Notes: a model not told the origin generated them from the letters alone. DNA of 64,000 nt from Hermatobates lingyangjiaoensis (GCA_026182355.1 JAPFBL010000382.1:242573-306572), one strand, 5' to 3'. Positions 41,789 through 52,210 are shown, counted from the first letter of the stretch. Numbers and translations are program-made.

Positions 41789-41790
<2 letters not shown>
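41560..41790. mobile_element. Family E foldback, outer arms only
   Basis: ACTAAAATTTATCGGGACTC ... GAGTCCCGATAAATTTTAGT, with a second nested inverted pair ('tattgatcaaagtatcgaccgttgaa'). No core is left. Confidence 0.75.

Positions 41791-41792
<2 letters not shown>

Positions 41793-41828
<36 letters not shown>
41793..41828. repeat. (TA)n tract
   Basis: About 17 TA units between a family E end and a family A end. Confidence 0.95.
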
Positions 41829-41831
<3 letters not shown>

Positions 41832-42036
41832 TAAAAGCACAATAAGAAATGGGAAACAAGACTAAGATCTTTAACCGTAAAAGCGGTCTTCGTCAGAGTC
41901 AAAACCCAAACTCAACCCAACAGTTGGGTTTTTGACTCTGACGAAGACCGCTTGTACGGTTGAAAGATCTAAGTCTTGTTTTCCCATTTCTTATTGTGGT
42001 TGATCATTGATTGTTGTTTCACGTGTTTATGTGAAT

Positions 42037-42041
<5 letters not shown>
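41829..42041. mobile_element. Family A foldback with many single-base deletions
   Basis: Complete arms, but several one-base losses compared with other copies (CTTTAACCGTAAAAGCGG, TGTACGGTTG). These are shared partly by both arms, which could be real decay or residual indel errors in the assembly. Confidence 0.88.
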
Positions 42042-42069
<28 letters not shown>

Positions 42070-42073
<4 letters not shown>

Positions 42074-43230
42074 CAACTTTTCTCAACATGTTGTTGTTAT
42101 TTCATCAACTGTATGTAATACAATTTTATTTATCATGGTGATATCTCAGTTCAACAGTCGTCATCAATAAATTAATGATTTTTCTTTTTCAATATATTAA
42201 TTTTCTTTATTTATATAAAGCAAGTAGAGAACATTAGCAAGATTAAAGTTGTTTTACTAAATGTTGATGGTGGAGTGATATATGAGATTAATTCGTTGCC
42301 TCAAGTGGTTAAAAAAAATTCACATTTTTTACTCAATTCTTTTTTTTTTAATTTAGCTTTGTGTTCATTCAAACTGTTTTAATATGTTATCACTATTTTC
42401 TAATTTTATATTGATCTATGATTTCAGTTTTTTTATAAGTACACCTTCAGTACCATAATCACACTTATTTTTTTAATTTAAGTATTTCTTTAGTTAACTT
42501 TGAATTATGGATTTGGTTCAAATATATTTGAGAGGACTCTAGTCAATAGATACATACTTGGGTATTGTAGTCGTATTTACTAAAATGTACGATTTTTTGT
42601 TCCGTTTTATACTCCCCACAGTTGCATTTAATATCGTGCATTTCTAAAATGTTATTTTTCAAACCTTGTTATGTTATTGTTTTTCTTAAAAAAACAACTG
42701 ATTATAGAGCTTTCGTAATATCTAACCAGAGAAACTTCGTCATTGTCTTATTTCCTAGTATTCTTTCTCTATTTTGTGTTTGCATGAATACTAGTTTCTA
42801 TAATAAACAGTTCAAGATGTATTCCATTGTTTTTTGGAATTTACAGCACAAGTTAAGAATATTACCAATTTATCATAGTAATAGCCTTTCTTTACAAAAC
42901 ACTTGTTTTTCTAAACCTGCTCTGTAAAAATATCTCAATTTGATGAATTTTGTTTGTAATGTTGATTAATCTTTTTATCGTTGAACCTTATAAGCGTTGT
43001 GGGTACTCACCATAAACATAATATCGTCTATCTTTAATAATTCTATATATATCTTTATTAATTTTATATATACTCGTACATTACATTTTTTTTTATTGTG
43101 CAAAGATGTTAGTCACTCCAAAGACAACAAAAGAATGAAGTTTTTGATTTTACTCTTTAACCAAAAATTGGAAGACTTTAGGATTTTTTTTATTTATTTC
43201 ACTTTATAGTGATTCATTTAAGTCAAATTA
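42070..43230. other. Anonymous T-rich DNA
   Basis: Frames of 101 and 70 codons (42622-42927, 42997-43209) are hydrophobic because of T-rich composition. No domain or repeat is recognised. Confidence 0.4.
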
Positions 43231-43251
43231 CATATATAATATATATATATA

Positions 43252-43378
43252 TATATTAAAGTACACAGCAGCCTCTGCGTTAATGACTTTTAAGCTGGTC
43301 TGCTCCAATTTACGAACAACCTTGCGATGGGCTGGTGTTAAAAGCCATATTAATTGCCCAAGAGACATCTTAATTTGG
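43252..43378 (-). pseudogene. PLE ORF N-terminal fragment, downstream copy of a tandem
   Basis: ATG at 43378 gives MSLGQLIWLLTPAHRKVVRK, then LEQTSLKVINAEAAVYFN and (TA)n. It lies just downstream (minus strand) of a pLTR that itself follows a PLE C-terminus, so this is the start of a second, truncated unit. Confidence 0.78.
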
Positions 43379-43769
43379 CATGAGCAGATGTAAAAAGAAA
43401 ATCACAACTTCCAGACGAAAGGCAAAACTTTTTAATATGACACAAAATACAAATAAGAAACAACAACAATTACAATGAATTAAAATCAAATACAGAAAAT
43501 AAAAACAGTTACAGTGACAAAAAACAAGTACTTACAAAAGTTAAAACGCGCACGAACAAGCTTTCGACTTTTACACAAGTCATCATCGGGTTAATGATAT
43601 GGAAAAGAACACATATATAAAACAAAAATGGAGAAAAACTCTATCCAATTAGAATGTGCAAATTAAAAATACGAGCCACTCAGATTGCAGGATCAGATCA
43701 ACTAAAGTCCGTCATTTCAGACGTGTTACGTTTGGTTGACTGTGCTAGTCAGCCTAACCAAACGTTCAG
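43379..43769 (-). mobile_element. Family O pLTR between two PLE units
   Basis: About 390 bp between the stop of the upstream endonuclease fragment and the ATG of the downstream fragment. It holds the ribozyme-like core at 43555-43592. This fixes the order ORF end, pLTR, ORF start on one strand. Confidence 0.72.
43555..43592 (-). ncRNA. Putative hammerhead-like ribozyme core, family O
   Basis: Minus strand: AAC, CCGATGA, T, hairpin GACTT-GTGTAA-AAGTC, GAA, AGCT, T, GTT. Five perfect pairs in stem II, AAC/GTT outer stem, palindromic AGCT stem III. First core base is C-C instead of C-T (CCGATGA), which may impair activity. Confidence 0.55.
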
Positions 43770-44096
43770 CTTCTCATGACTGCTCAGCTGATTGATCAGT
43801 TCTACTTTCCAACGCAGTTAATTGACTTATATCCATTAGCAGTTTGTAGGAATTATCAAAATTCCTAGAACTCGGGATAATGTTCATTTCACAAATTTGA
43901 GCCTTTAAAGTAGGGTTCAAATCTTTTATATAGAGGGCTTCAAGTATTCTTAATTTGTTAGCATCACTATTCTGCTGTAGTATTATTGTATTTTTCTATA
44001 AATTTACATTGTGTGCTTCTCTTGCGTGATTCTTGGGGGCTCCATTTATTAGGTACATGGTTAAGCGTCTTGATAGCTTTGTGGTTGTCATCCCAA
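43770..44096 (-). pseudogene. PLE GIY-YIG endonuclease C-terminal part
   Basis: Minus-strand frame: IGMTTTKLSRRLTMYLINGA, PKNHAR..., one in-frame TAG, then SDANKLRILEALYIKDLNPT and on to TGA. The (Y)IGxTTxxLxxRLxxH block followed by a NKLxILEALxIKxxNPxxN block is the signature of the GIY-YIG endonuclease of Penelope-like elements. Catalytic Tyr-Ile-Gly begins at the left edge, where the sequence turns into an inverted copy. Confidence 0.8.
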
Positions 44097-44156
44097 TGAC
44101 AAATTATATTGGGATGACAACCACAAAGCTATCAAGACGCTTATCCATGCACCTAA
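44051..44156. repeat. Near-perfect palindrome within the endonuclease motif
   Basis: AGGTACATGGTTAAGCGTCT ... TTATCCATGCACCT: the ~46-bp arms encode the same YIGMTTTKLSRRLxM segment on both strands with an 8-bp loop. On the plus side it is fused to the hAT relic. Confidence 0.9.
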
Positions 44157-44164
44157 GTGACAGT

Positions 44165-44945
44165 GACTGTGCAGAAATTAACTTCATTACACTGCTAAAA
44201 CAAAGGTTAAAGAAATCAAAGATTCAACGATTTTGCAGGGATGGTTATTTGAACTATGGATTTCAGTGGGCTGGGGATGATCATATGTCTAATATATGTT
44301 GTGTGGTCAAGTACTGTGAAATGAGACATTTTATGACTAACCACTCCAGCTTTCAAATTAAAAAAAAACACTAATTATTTTCAAAGCTTGCTACAATCAA
44401 ATCCAAGAAAACTGTAAGATATTTCAACAAGCAAAATATGTGTCCGGAAAAAACGCAATTAGCTTCATATCAGATGGCAGAATATACTGCACTTAAATCA
44501 AAATCTGATATCTTTGCTGAATCAGTAATACTTGCAGCATGCAAAAGAAATCATTAAAATTATATTAATTCATCAGTCTGAAGAGAAAAATTAACATTTC
44601 TCTTTCAAATAAATTAATTTACTGTATGAACATTACAATAACATTTCCTTTCTATAAATCGGCTGATATTAGTAAAGCAAACATAATTGATTGCGTTTAT
44701 CCGCTTTGTTGATGAAGATATTACAATATCTATAGTAGAAAATATTTCCCACAACTATAAAAAGTCAGGATGTTTTTAATATATCGACAGTATACCTTGA
44801 GAAGCATAGTTTATCATGAGATTCACTTGTGAGAATATGTACTGATGGACTACCATCAAAGGTTTTGCTTCTCTTGTGAAAATACAAGCATCGTGCGAAC
44901 AAACTGTTTTTTTTCTGTCTTTAGAGAAGTATTAGTTTCAAAGAT
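44165..44945 (+). pseudogene. hAT transposase relic, ZBED5/FAM200-like
   Basis: Frames together read DGYLNYGFQWAGDDHMSNIC, CVVKYCEM, RHFMTNHSSFQIKK (a BED-type zinc-finger region; a coding gap has removed part of C-x2-C...H-x-H), then TQLASYQMAEYTALKSKSDI, FAESVILAACK, and further on CTDGLPS and a shifted KGFASLVKIQAS. The order BED finger, ASYxxAxxxA..., CTDGxPSM...GFxxLVK is that of ZBED5-type hAT proteins. At least two stops and a frameshift. Confidence 0.75.
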
Positions 44946-45359
44946 AAGCTAAAAAAGAATTAAAAGAGGTGGTTGATACGGTAAATTATATAAAAACACT
45001 AGTTCTGAAGTCAATATTATTTGATTTATGTGAGAAGATATGGATTCGCAATAGGTTTGTATAGTATTACATATAGAAGTAAGATGGATGTAAAAAGAGA
45101 AAATACTTGTATGCTTTAATGAACTTCAAAAATAATTTGTGAAATGATAGACATTTAAAATTCATTAGCTCTTTTTAGTTCTTTAAGCAAGAATTAGGAT
45201 TTTAAGTTGTTATATAGGAGTTTTATAAATGAGGTATTCAAAGAAATAATAGATGATTTTGTTACAAATTAATCTAATGTAAAGTGATCAAGTATGAAAG
45301 AAACTAGTGTTAGTCCGGTTTTGATATTAAAAGGAAGTAGTTGACTTTTGGATGTGTGT

Positions 45360-45412
45360 TGAAAAGAGAGAGAGTGAGTGTGTGAGAGAGAGAGGAAGAG
45401 AGTGAGAGACTT
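45360..45412. repeat. GA-rich simple repeat
   Basis: GAGAGAGAGTGAGTGTGTGA-type text. Confidence 0.85.
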
Positions 45413-45576
45413 GGCTATTGAAAGGGTGACAATTGTGTCAAGGGGAATTGTTTTGTATGTGATTTTCTAAATATTGTAACGATGTATTTAGAAGGTTACA
45501 TCTTTCAGTAACCAAGATAAGGCAAGAAAAAGAAATTAATAATTTATATTAATTAATAAACTAAATAAATTAGTTA

Positions 45577-45960
45577 GTTTGTTAGTTTTCCAAAGCCCAC
45601 AGTTATAAGGCTTTCACCTTTTAGTGCTCATCAATAGGTGGAAAATTTGGCTCATTTATTATTTGGCACCTATTTTAGTAATGAGTGGTTAACGATGAAT
45701 TGTAATGTGTAAAGTAGAGTTTTATCAAAGATTTTTCAAAAATAATTTGTCTTTTTTGAAAATAATAGACATGAGTGATTTTCTAAATTCTTTAACCATG
45801 ATTGTTTGTTAGTTTTCCAAAGCTCACAGTTATAATGATTTTCACCTTTTAGTGCTGATTTATAGGCGGAAATATTTGGCTCATTTATTATTTGGTACCC
45901 ATTTTAGTAATGAGTGGTTAATGATGAATTGTGATGTTTGAAGTAGAGTTTTATTAAAGA
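45577..45960 (+). repeat. Two diverged ~223-bp tandem units
   Basis: 'tgttagttttccaaagc(c/t)cacagttataa ... ctcatttattatttgg ... aatgagtggttaa(c/t)gatgaattg' occurs at 45577 and again at about 45800. Part of the unit ('caaaaataatttgt... atagaca') also recurs at 45128. It precedes the second BED fragment and may be the 5' noncoding part of the same hAT element. Confidence 0.8.
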
Positions 45961-46019
45961 TATTTGGATACCTCAATAACCTGAACAACAATATTACAAG
46001 TCGAACATGAAAGCCTTCA

Positions 46020-46130
46020 TAGTTACAAGAAAAGTTAAATAAATCAAAGATTCATCGATTTGACAACGATTATTATATGAAATATGGATTTCAGTGGACC
46101 AGGGATAGTCATATGCCTGCTATATATTAG
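46020..46130 (+). pseudogene. Second, shorter hAT BED-region fragment
   Basis: Reads KIHRFDNDYYMKYGFQWTRD, SHMPA, aligning to KIQRFCRDGYLNYGFQWAGD at 44220. It ends at a stop soon after. The two copies are in the same orientation 1.85 kb apart. Confidence 0.68.
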
Positions 46131-46297
46131 CGTACATACTTCGACCAATATAATTAGTTGCTATTAAGAACAATCTTTCATTATGAAAGAAAAAAAGTTA
46201 AAGAACACAGTTTGGATATGTTTCCATTATTTCGTAAAACTCTCATTTGAAAAGATGAATCTCATTGTAATAGGATACCTAATAAGCTTAGGAGGGG

Positions 46298-46618
46298 GAG
46301 GGGGTCAGGCTAGCTCAGTTGTTATGTGCTCGCCTCTGAACTGATAGGACCGGGGTTCGATCCCCACCTGGCCCTTGATTTATTCACGCGGGAGGTGAAT
46401 AAATCTGAGCACGTCGTCCCTCGGAGAAGGACGTTAAACTGTCGGTCCCGAGCCTGTACGATGTCAGGTACTCGTTAAAGATCCCTACTCTAAATACACT
46501 TGAATTAGGCAAAATTTAGGACTCCCGTTGTAGAATCAATCTTCATTGTGTGGTATCACAAAGGGCCAATGCTCGGCCTAAGTGTGTTCCCTTGTGGGAC
46601 TGCCACTGCAACCTAACC
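46298..46618 (+). mobile_element. Full-length tRNA-derived SINE with perfect 15-bp target duplication
   Basis: TAAGCTTAGGAGGGG at 46283-46297 and 46619-46633 flank the insertion. The element has head GTCAGGCTAGCTCAGTTG, B box GGTTCGATCCCCACCTGG, body, and type 1 tail ending GCAACCTAACC. The best-preserved copy, and a good reference for the family. Confidence 0.95.
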
Positions 46619-46639
46619 TAAGCTTAGGAGGGGAAAAAA

Positions 46640-47885
46640 ATGAAAAAATATTTGGAAACATGCTAAAACTTGAAGCATTAATACAAGTATACTCCCAAAT
46701 TATCCATGAGCAGATATTGCCTTTCTAAATGTCTCTTTATATTCAAGAAATATATATCAATTATTTAACTTCATATCAATGGCTTCAAAAGTAAATAACT
46801 CCTGTCAATTTGTAACTCCTTTAAAAGGCAATAAATATTTGCTTAAAAGTAATATTTGTATTATTGCTTTAACTGGTGATTTGTATCTCTGCAAGAAATA
46901 AATTTCACCAAGCAGATCAATGGAAAAAGAACGTCTTAATGACAGAATAAACTGAATCATATAAATAAGGAAAAATAAACATTCAATGGAAATATACAAT
47001 GATTATATTAAAGAAATAAATCAATTATTCATAACTTAAAGAGAGAAGAAGGCATAGAATATAAATGTTTAATAGGATATTCTTCATTACAGGAGACAAT
47101 GAATGCCTCAAATATAACTTGAGTTGAAATTATTGAACTGTGATGCTGCCAAGTGAGGAAGTGATAAATAAAAATCAAGGAAGAGTTGGAAAAACAGTGA
47201 AAATAAATGAATTCAAATGAAAACAAGGCAAGAAAAATAATGAGTGATACATTTAAGAAATAATAAAAAAAATATAAACAAAAAAATAAATCATGCGTAG
47301 TTTTGAATGTAATTTAAAATAGTTGATGATCAAGTTTCAAAGAGGCTTGGGACTTTGTCCCATTGGTATTTTAAGAGAAGAAGTACCTAATATTGGGGTT
47401 ACCGTCGCAGAGATGGGACCAGACATCACTGCTCGGCGCAGGCTAACATTACTTAATTAATGTAATTAATTAAGTACTCTAAGACCACTTAAGTGTGGTC
47501 TGGTAGAACTTCTTTTATGGTATGAAAGTGATTTCTTAAAGGGATTTGTTTCTCAACTTGTACTTGTCTGATAGAAACAGGCTGGTAGCCTCTTGGTAAC
47601 AATGGTGGAAGACAAACCTACAAAGAATGAATCAAATCTAGCATAGTCCTAACACAATTGTAAATTGTTAGAGAGCAGTTGTCGGCCAAAGGATAATATT
47701 TCTGGAAAACTCGTAAAAAGTGAGATATGGGTTAAGAAGTTCAAAAATTTTGTCGTTCACATAGTTTTGCTTTTACAGATGAGCAAATGTTACTCCTGAA
47801 AATAAAGTTTTTATGAGAAAAGAGATTGGCAAGGATGGGAAATGCCTGATCAATTTTCCTTCCTCTTTAATATACCGGAAGTTAA
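46640..47885. other. Anonymous DNA
   Basis: Minus frames of 64 and 65 codons at 46805-47226 have no domain. A small palindrome 'ttacttaattaatgtaattaattaagta' lies at 47450. Possible further hAT-derived text, but I cannot align it. Confidence 0.4.
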
Positions 47886-47894
47886 AGAAGAAAA

Positions 47895-48071
47895 AAGTTG
47901 AGATTTGACTCTGAGAAAGACTGGTTGTGCTTCTTACGTTTGAAATATTTTAGTCTTTTTTTAGTTTTTTTTAGTGTGTTTGACGGTTGAAAGCTCATAG
48001 TCTTTTTTCCCTATTTCATATTTTGGTTTGATAATTTATTGTTATTTCACGTGCTTATGTGAAATCTTTAT
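47895..48071 (+). mobile_element. Decayed family A arm
   Basis: GAGATTTGACTCTGAGAAAG ... 'gacggttgaaagctcatagtc' and the outer end TTATGTGAAATCTTTATATA are recognisable. The core is duplicated and decayed. Confidence 0.75.
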
Positions 48072-48099
48072 ATATATATATATATATGTTTGTTGTTGA

Positions 48100-48263
48100 T
48101 ATGTGATTTCTTATTATCCTTTGTTTGTAGGCCTATGAAAAAGGTTTTAAATAAAACCGAAACGTTGGCAACGAGAGTTTAATTTTTTATCCTGGAAAAT
48201 TGACCGAACCCTGATTAGAAAACACACCTATTCTATCAAACAGTCGATATATTATTGAATCTG

Positions 48264-48264
<1 letters not shown>
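48100..48264 (+). mobile_element. Family E (E1) arm
   Basis: GTAGGCC, TATGAAAAA, GGTTTTAAATAAAACC, GAAACGTT, GGCAACGAG, ending TATTGAATCTGT at (TA)n. It shares its (TA)n boundary to the base with the E1 ends at 13710 and 14263. Confidence 0.8.

Positions 48265-48309
<45 letters not shown>
48265..48309. repeat. (TA)n tract
   Basis: About 22 TA units between an E1 end and a family A foldback. Confidence 0.95.
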
Positions 48310-48312
<3 letters not shown>

Positions 48313-48535
48313 CAATGATCAAACCACAATAATAAATGGAAAAACAAGACTAAGATCTTTCAACCGTAACAAACTGTCTTCGTCAGAGTCAAAAACCCAA
48401 CTCACAAGTGTCAGTTGGGTTTTTGACTCTGACGAAGACCGTTTGTTACGGTTGAACGATCTTAGTCTTGTTTTCCCATTTCGTATTGTGGTTTGATCAT
48501 TGATGTTATTTCACGTGTTTATGTGAAAGCTTTAT
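48310..48535. mobile_element. Family A foldback
   Basis: Complete arms meeting around 'aactcacaagtgtcagttgg'. Right core consensus except TTGAACGATC for TTGAAAGATC, which breaks the GAAA box; the left core has ACAG for ACCG. Confidence 0.92.
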
Positions 48536-48559
48536 ATATATATATATATATATATATTG

Positions 48560-49030
48560 GAATAATGTGTTAATACAGGTAGAAAAAATTCAGCAGTGAA
48601 TTAGAAGTACTAACAGTATGCATCCAACAAATTAGAGGTTTGCATAAAATTTAGAAACAGATTGAAGATGATAAATTATTCTTAAATAATCCTTAGGTGA
48701 AGAAATGGGAGAGTAATAAAATATACTATCAAATGTTTTTAGTCTCATTCAAAAATTCTCAATGTGTTTTTAGACATTGGTTTACAACTTTTGAAATCGT
48801 TTATAAGGTATTCTAAAAGTGTGCTTTTGGGCGTGCTTTTTTGAAATGCGATAGGAATTGTAGATAAAATTTTAATAGAATGATAGGAGATTTAGCAAGT
48901 GGTAGTCTAGATGGAGAATTTCAGTGGGCGTGGCAAGAAGTTAAAGGAGAACCTAGAAGTTGTTGACCCTCTGCGCACACTAGATAGAAACCTAACTGTA
49001 AATATATACATATATATGTAAATGAGTTAG
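48560..49030. other. Anonymous DNA
   Basis: No recognised feature. Confidence 0.4.
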
Positions 49031-49048
49031 AGAGGCTTGTAGTGGCGA

Positions 49049-49080
49049 TTGGGGGGGGGGGGGGGGGGGGGAGGAGGAGG
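49049..49080. repeat. G-run
   Basis: About 22 G followed by GGAGGAGG. It creates long opposed open frames (48921-49280 and 49042-49284) with poly-Gly or poly-Pro that I do not treat as genes. Confidence 0.9.
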
Positions 49081-49580
49081 GCTAGGACCTCTCTCAGACT
49101 GCCCAAAGGCTTCTTGATAAATAATAGAATCGTTTTAGATAATAAGGTATGGGCCAGCCAGACTTTGGCGGGATTGGATACCGTTAGAAACAGTGGGATA
49201 GTCTCCGCTTCCAACAAACTAATGGGCCCAGATAACCACCCAAACTCTTCTCCTCTCCCTCCTACCTTGCACAACACCATTTAACTCTTCCCAAATATAA
49301 TCGGCTATCTGATAACCCATCTACTTTGGCCAACTTTGTCTTCCCAACTAATACTTGATTTAAATATCACTATGTTTCTTCTCTTTTTCTCTCCGTTTAA
49401 CGATAAACACTATAGCATTATAGTCCAAGCTGTGCTAAAGCCCACATTCCACACAAGATATGCTTAACACTTTTACTGACCAATCCAGCAAACATACCTC
49501 GATTACCTATTTATAAATGCAGTCTTGTTATTTTATTTTGATCATATGAATTAATACGTTAACTCTCGAGCTATGTACGC
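49081..49580. other. GC-moderate anonymous DNA
   Basis: Less AT-rich than surroundings. A plus frame (TLAGLDTVRNSGIVSASNKL at about 49155) has no family I recognise. Confidence 0.35.
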
Positions 49581-49589
49581 AGTTATAGA

Positions 49590-49885
49590 GTGGCATTTAC
49601 TCATGATTAGACAAGAATAGAAACCTTAAGTCTTCCCACTAAAAAAAAAAACAGATTTAATTACACAACACGTTTCAAACACTTGGTGCTTATCATCAGG
49701 TTACATCTGCTTTAAGCTCATTTAGTCTCTCACATAAAAATACCCAAACACAGTCAAATGTGAACAGAGAATTAGTCAAAATCACTTTACTGAAGCAGAT
49801 ATGACCTGACGATGAAGACTAAGTGTTCGAAACGCGTAGTGTAATTAAATCCTTTTTTTGTGTGTGTGGGATGACTCAGTATGTC
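49590..49885. mobile_element. B-like foldback, diverged
   Basis: 'gtggcatttactcatg' on the left, cores at about 49670 (minus, 'cacgtttcaaacacttggtgcttatcatcagg') and 49805-49845 (plus, CTGACGATGAAGACTAAGTG, TTCGAAACGCG). Inner arms around 'gcttta...gaagcagatatgacctg'. Confidence 0.6.
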
Positions 49886-50056
49886 TTTTTCTTTCTAATT
49901 TTCCAATAACTACTTTACTCCGTGTGAAACACTATATAACAGATTTCTTAGAAATACATGGAGTGATCAACAAGTAATGACACTTTTTTAAAATTCGCGT
50001 GCTCTGTACACTCTAATTACAATTTTTTTTTCTTTTGTTGTTGGTATACTCGTCAT

Positions 50057-50945
50057 GATCATATGTTTACAGCTTTGGTTACATAGCATGTGAAAGGTTA
50101 GACGAGATTATCGAGGTTAGATCATATGTTCACAGCTTTGGCTACATAACATGTGAAAGATTTGACGAGATTATCGAGGTTAGATCATATGTTCACAGTT
50201 TTGGCTACATAGCATGTGAAAGGCTAGACGAGATTATCGAGGTTAGATCATATGTTCAAAGTTTTGGCTACATAGCATGTGAAAGGCTAGACGAGATTAT
50301 CGAGGTTAGATCATATGTTCACAGCTTTGGCTACATAACATGTGAAAGATTAGACGAGATTATCGAGGTTAGATCATATGTTCACAGTTTGGGCTACATA
50401 AGATGTGAAAGATTTGACGAGATTATCGAGGTTAAATCATATGTTCACAGTTTTGGCTACATAACATATGAAAGGCTAGACGAGATTATCGAAGTTAGAT
50501 CATATTTTCAAAGTTTTGGCTACATAGCATGTGAAAGATTAGACGAGATTATCGAGGTTAGATCATATGTTCACAGCTTTGGCTACATAACATGTGAAAG
50601 ATTAGACGAGATTATCGAGGTTAGATCATATGTTCACAGTTTCGGCTACATAGCATGTGAAAGTCTAGTCGAGATTATCGAGGTTAGATCATATGTTCAC
50701 AGTTTTGGCTACATAGCAAGTGAAAGGTTAGACGAGATTATCGATGTTAGATCATATGTTCACAGTTTAGGCTACAAAACATATGAAAGACTAGACAAGA
50801 TTATCGAGGTTAGATCATATGTTCACAGTTTAGGCTACAAAACATATGAAAGACTAGACGAGATTATCGAGGTTAGATCATATGTTCACAGTTTCGGCTA
50901 CATAGCATATGAAAGCCTAAACAAAATTATCGAGGTTAGACTCGT
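50057..50945 (+). repeat. 63-bp tandem array, 14 units, one frame fully open
   Basis: Units start every 63 bp from 50057 to 50876 (GATCATATGTTCACAGCTTT ... GAGATTATCGAGGTTA). One frame repeats RSYVHSFGYITCERLDEIIE-V (21 aa) without a stop from about 50060 to 50955, some 298 codons, yet it is preceded directly by TGA and I find no in-frame ATG. Unit differences include both silent (AGC/AGT, TTT/TTC) and changing sites (Thr/Ala, Phe/Leu, Cys/Tyr/Ser). Array or relic of a repeat protein exon: undecided. Confidence 0.95.
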
Positions 50946-50955
50946 GTTTATGTGA

Positions 50956-51880
50956 TTGGCCATTTTTTGATACAAAGTAATTATTTTATGCATGCATTTT
51001 AAATTTTGTTATACATTTATGCAAAATATACAATTATTTTAAAATTGATTTGATAATATTTAATATTATTTGGTTTTTCGGCTGTTTTTTCCCTATGAAT
51101 GTCTACTGTTTTTTAATATTGACTTAAAAGTTAAAAATTCAGGTTATCCCAAAATTTTATATTTTTCTTAAGATGATTTTGGTTAGCAACATAGTCAGAA
51201 CCTTTAAAAAAAAGTGCTTATATTTGTCAATCTAACATGTTTTCGTTGATTTCATTGGAGAAAAACTGATTTCAAAAACAGGTTAGTTCTGGTCAAGTTT
51301 TTTTTTTTTTTGTAATATTGAATTCTGGTCAATGTCATTCGACTGCAAAACTGGAACACTATTCTTACAGCTTAGACTGATCTTAAAAATAATGGAACCA
51401 GTGAAACTGGTAGGCAAGATGAACTACTGGGCAAGTTTTCTCTGTCAATTGAGGTCTCTATAATATAACTGGTATTATGTTTTTAAATTTCATTTAAATT
51501 ACAAAAAACCTGTTGTCTCACATTGTATAAGAAGGTTTCATAAAACAAGGGACATACATAAAGATTTCCACAAGAGAAATTTATTCAGATCATTAATAAT
51601 TAATTAGGATGACCTTCGAACGGAAGATAATATTATTTTCATTTCAACCGTTCAGTTGGATTGATCGCCACTACACTATAGTTTTACCATTAAAGAGAAT
51701 AAAAAAATAAAGTTCATTCAAACAAATAATAAAAATCTGCTTAAACCAAATAATTTAATCAAGTTTAAACTTGTTCTAGAATGAATGTGCATTTTTTCAA
51801 AATATAAAATCTCCAAAATTTTTCACTAACACTGTAGAGTTTTGACATAGCAATCAAACAAACACCTTTATTTGTATATA
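50956..51880. other. Anonymous AT-rich DNA
   Basis: No recognised feature. Confidence 0.4.
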
Positions 51881-51884
51881 TCAC

Positions 51885-52169
51885 TCCAAATTCGAAAAAA
51901 ACGATCCAAACTGGACGCAAATCAACTCAAAAACGAAGAAAAGCAACACACAGAGAAAGAGACACACTTACAAACTCAAATTTTTGGATGATCCATCTTC
52001 AGAAGAACCGGGTGGGCGTGGCATCACAGTCAGTTGCCGGGACAGATTCCTGCCGTTGTATTTCCGGCGTGCTTGGTTACCCATTCTCTCCTGAAGACGG
52101 ATCATCCGAAAATTTGAGTTTTTAAGTGTGTCCCTTTCTCTGTGTGTTACTTTTCCTCGTTTTTAAGTT

Positions 52170-52175
<6 letters not shown>
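51885..52175. mobile_element. Family D foldback
   Basis: Arms 'aaaacgaagaaaagcaacacacagagaaagagacacactta' / inverse. Right core: CTC, CTGAAGA, C, GGATCATCC, GAA, AATT, T, GAG. The hairpin GGAT/ATCC is perfect. (TA)n on the right. Confidence 0.85.

Positions 52176-52207
<32 letters not shown>
52176..52207. repeat. (TA)n tract
   Basis: About 15 TA units between two family D foldbacks. Confidence 0.95.

Positions 52208-52209
<2 letters not shown>

Positions 52210-52210
<1 letters not shown>

Noticed and set aside
42622..43209. Two frames of 101 and 70 codons as small genes
   Set aside because: T-rich composition gives Phe/Leu/Ile strings. There is no motif and the reported starts are not ATG in good context.
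48921..49284. Opposed frames of 119 and 80 codons with poly-Pro and poly-Gly
   Set aside because: They are created by a 22-base G-run, have no domain, and overlap on both strands.
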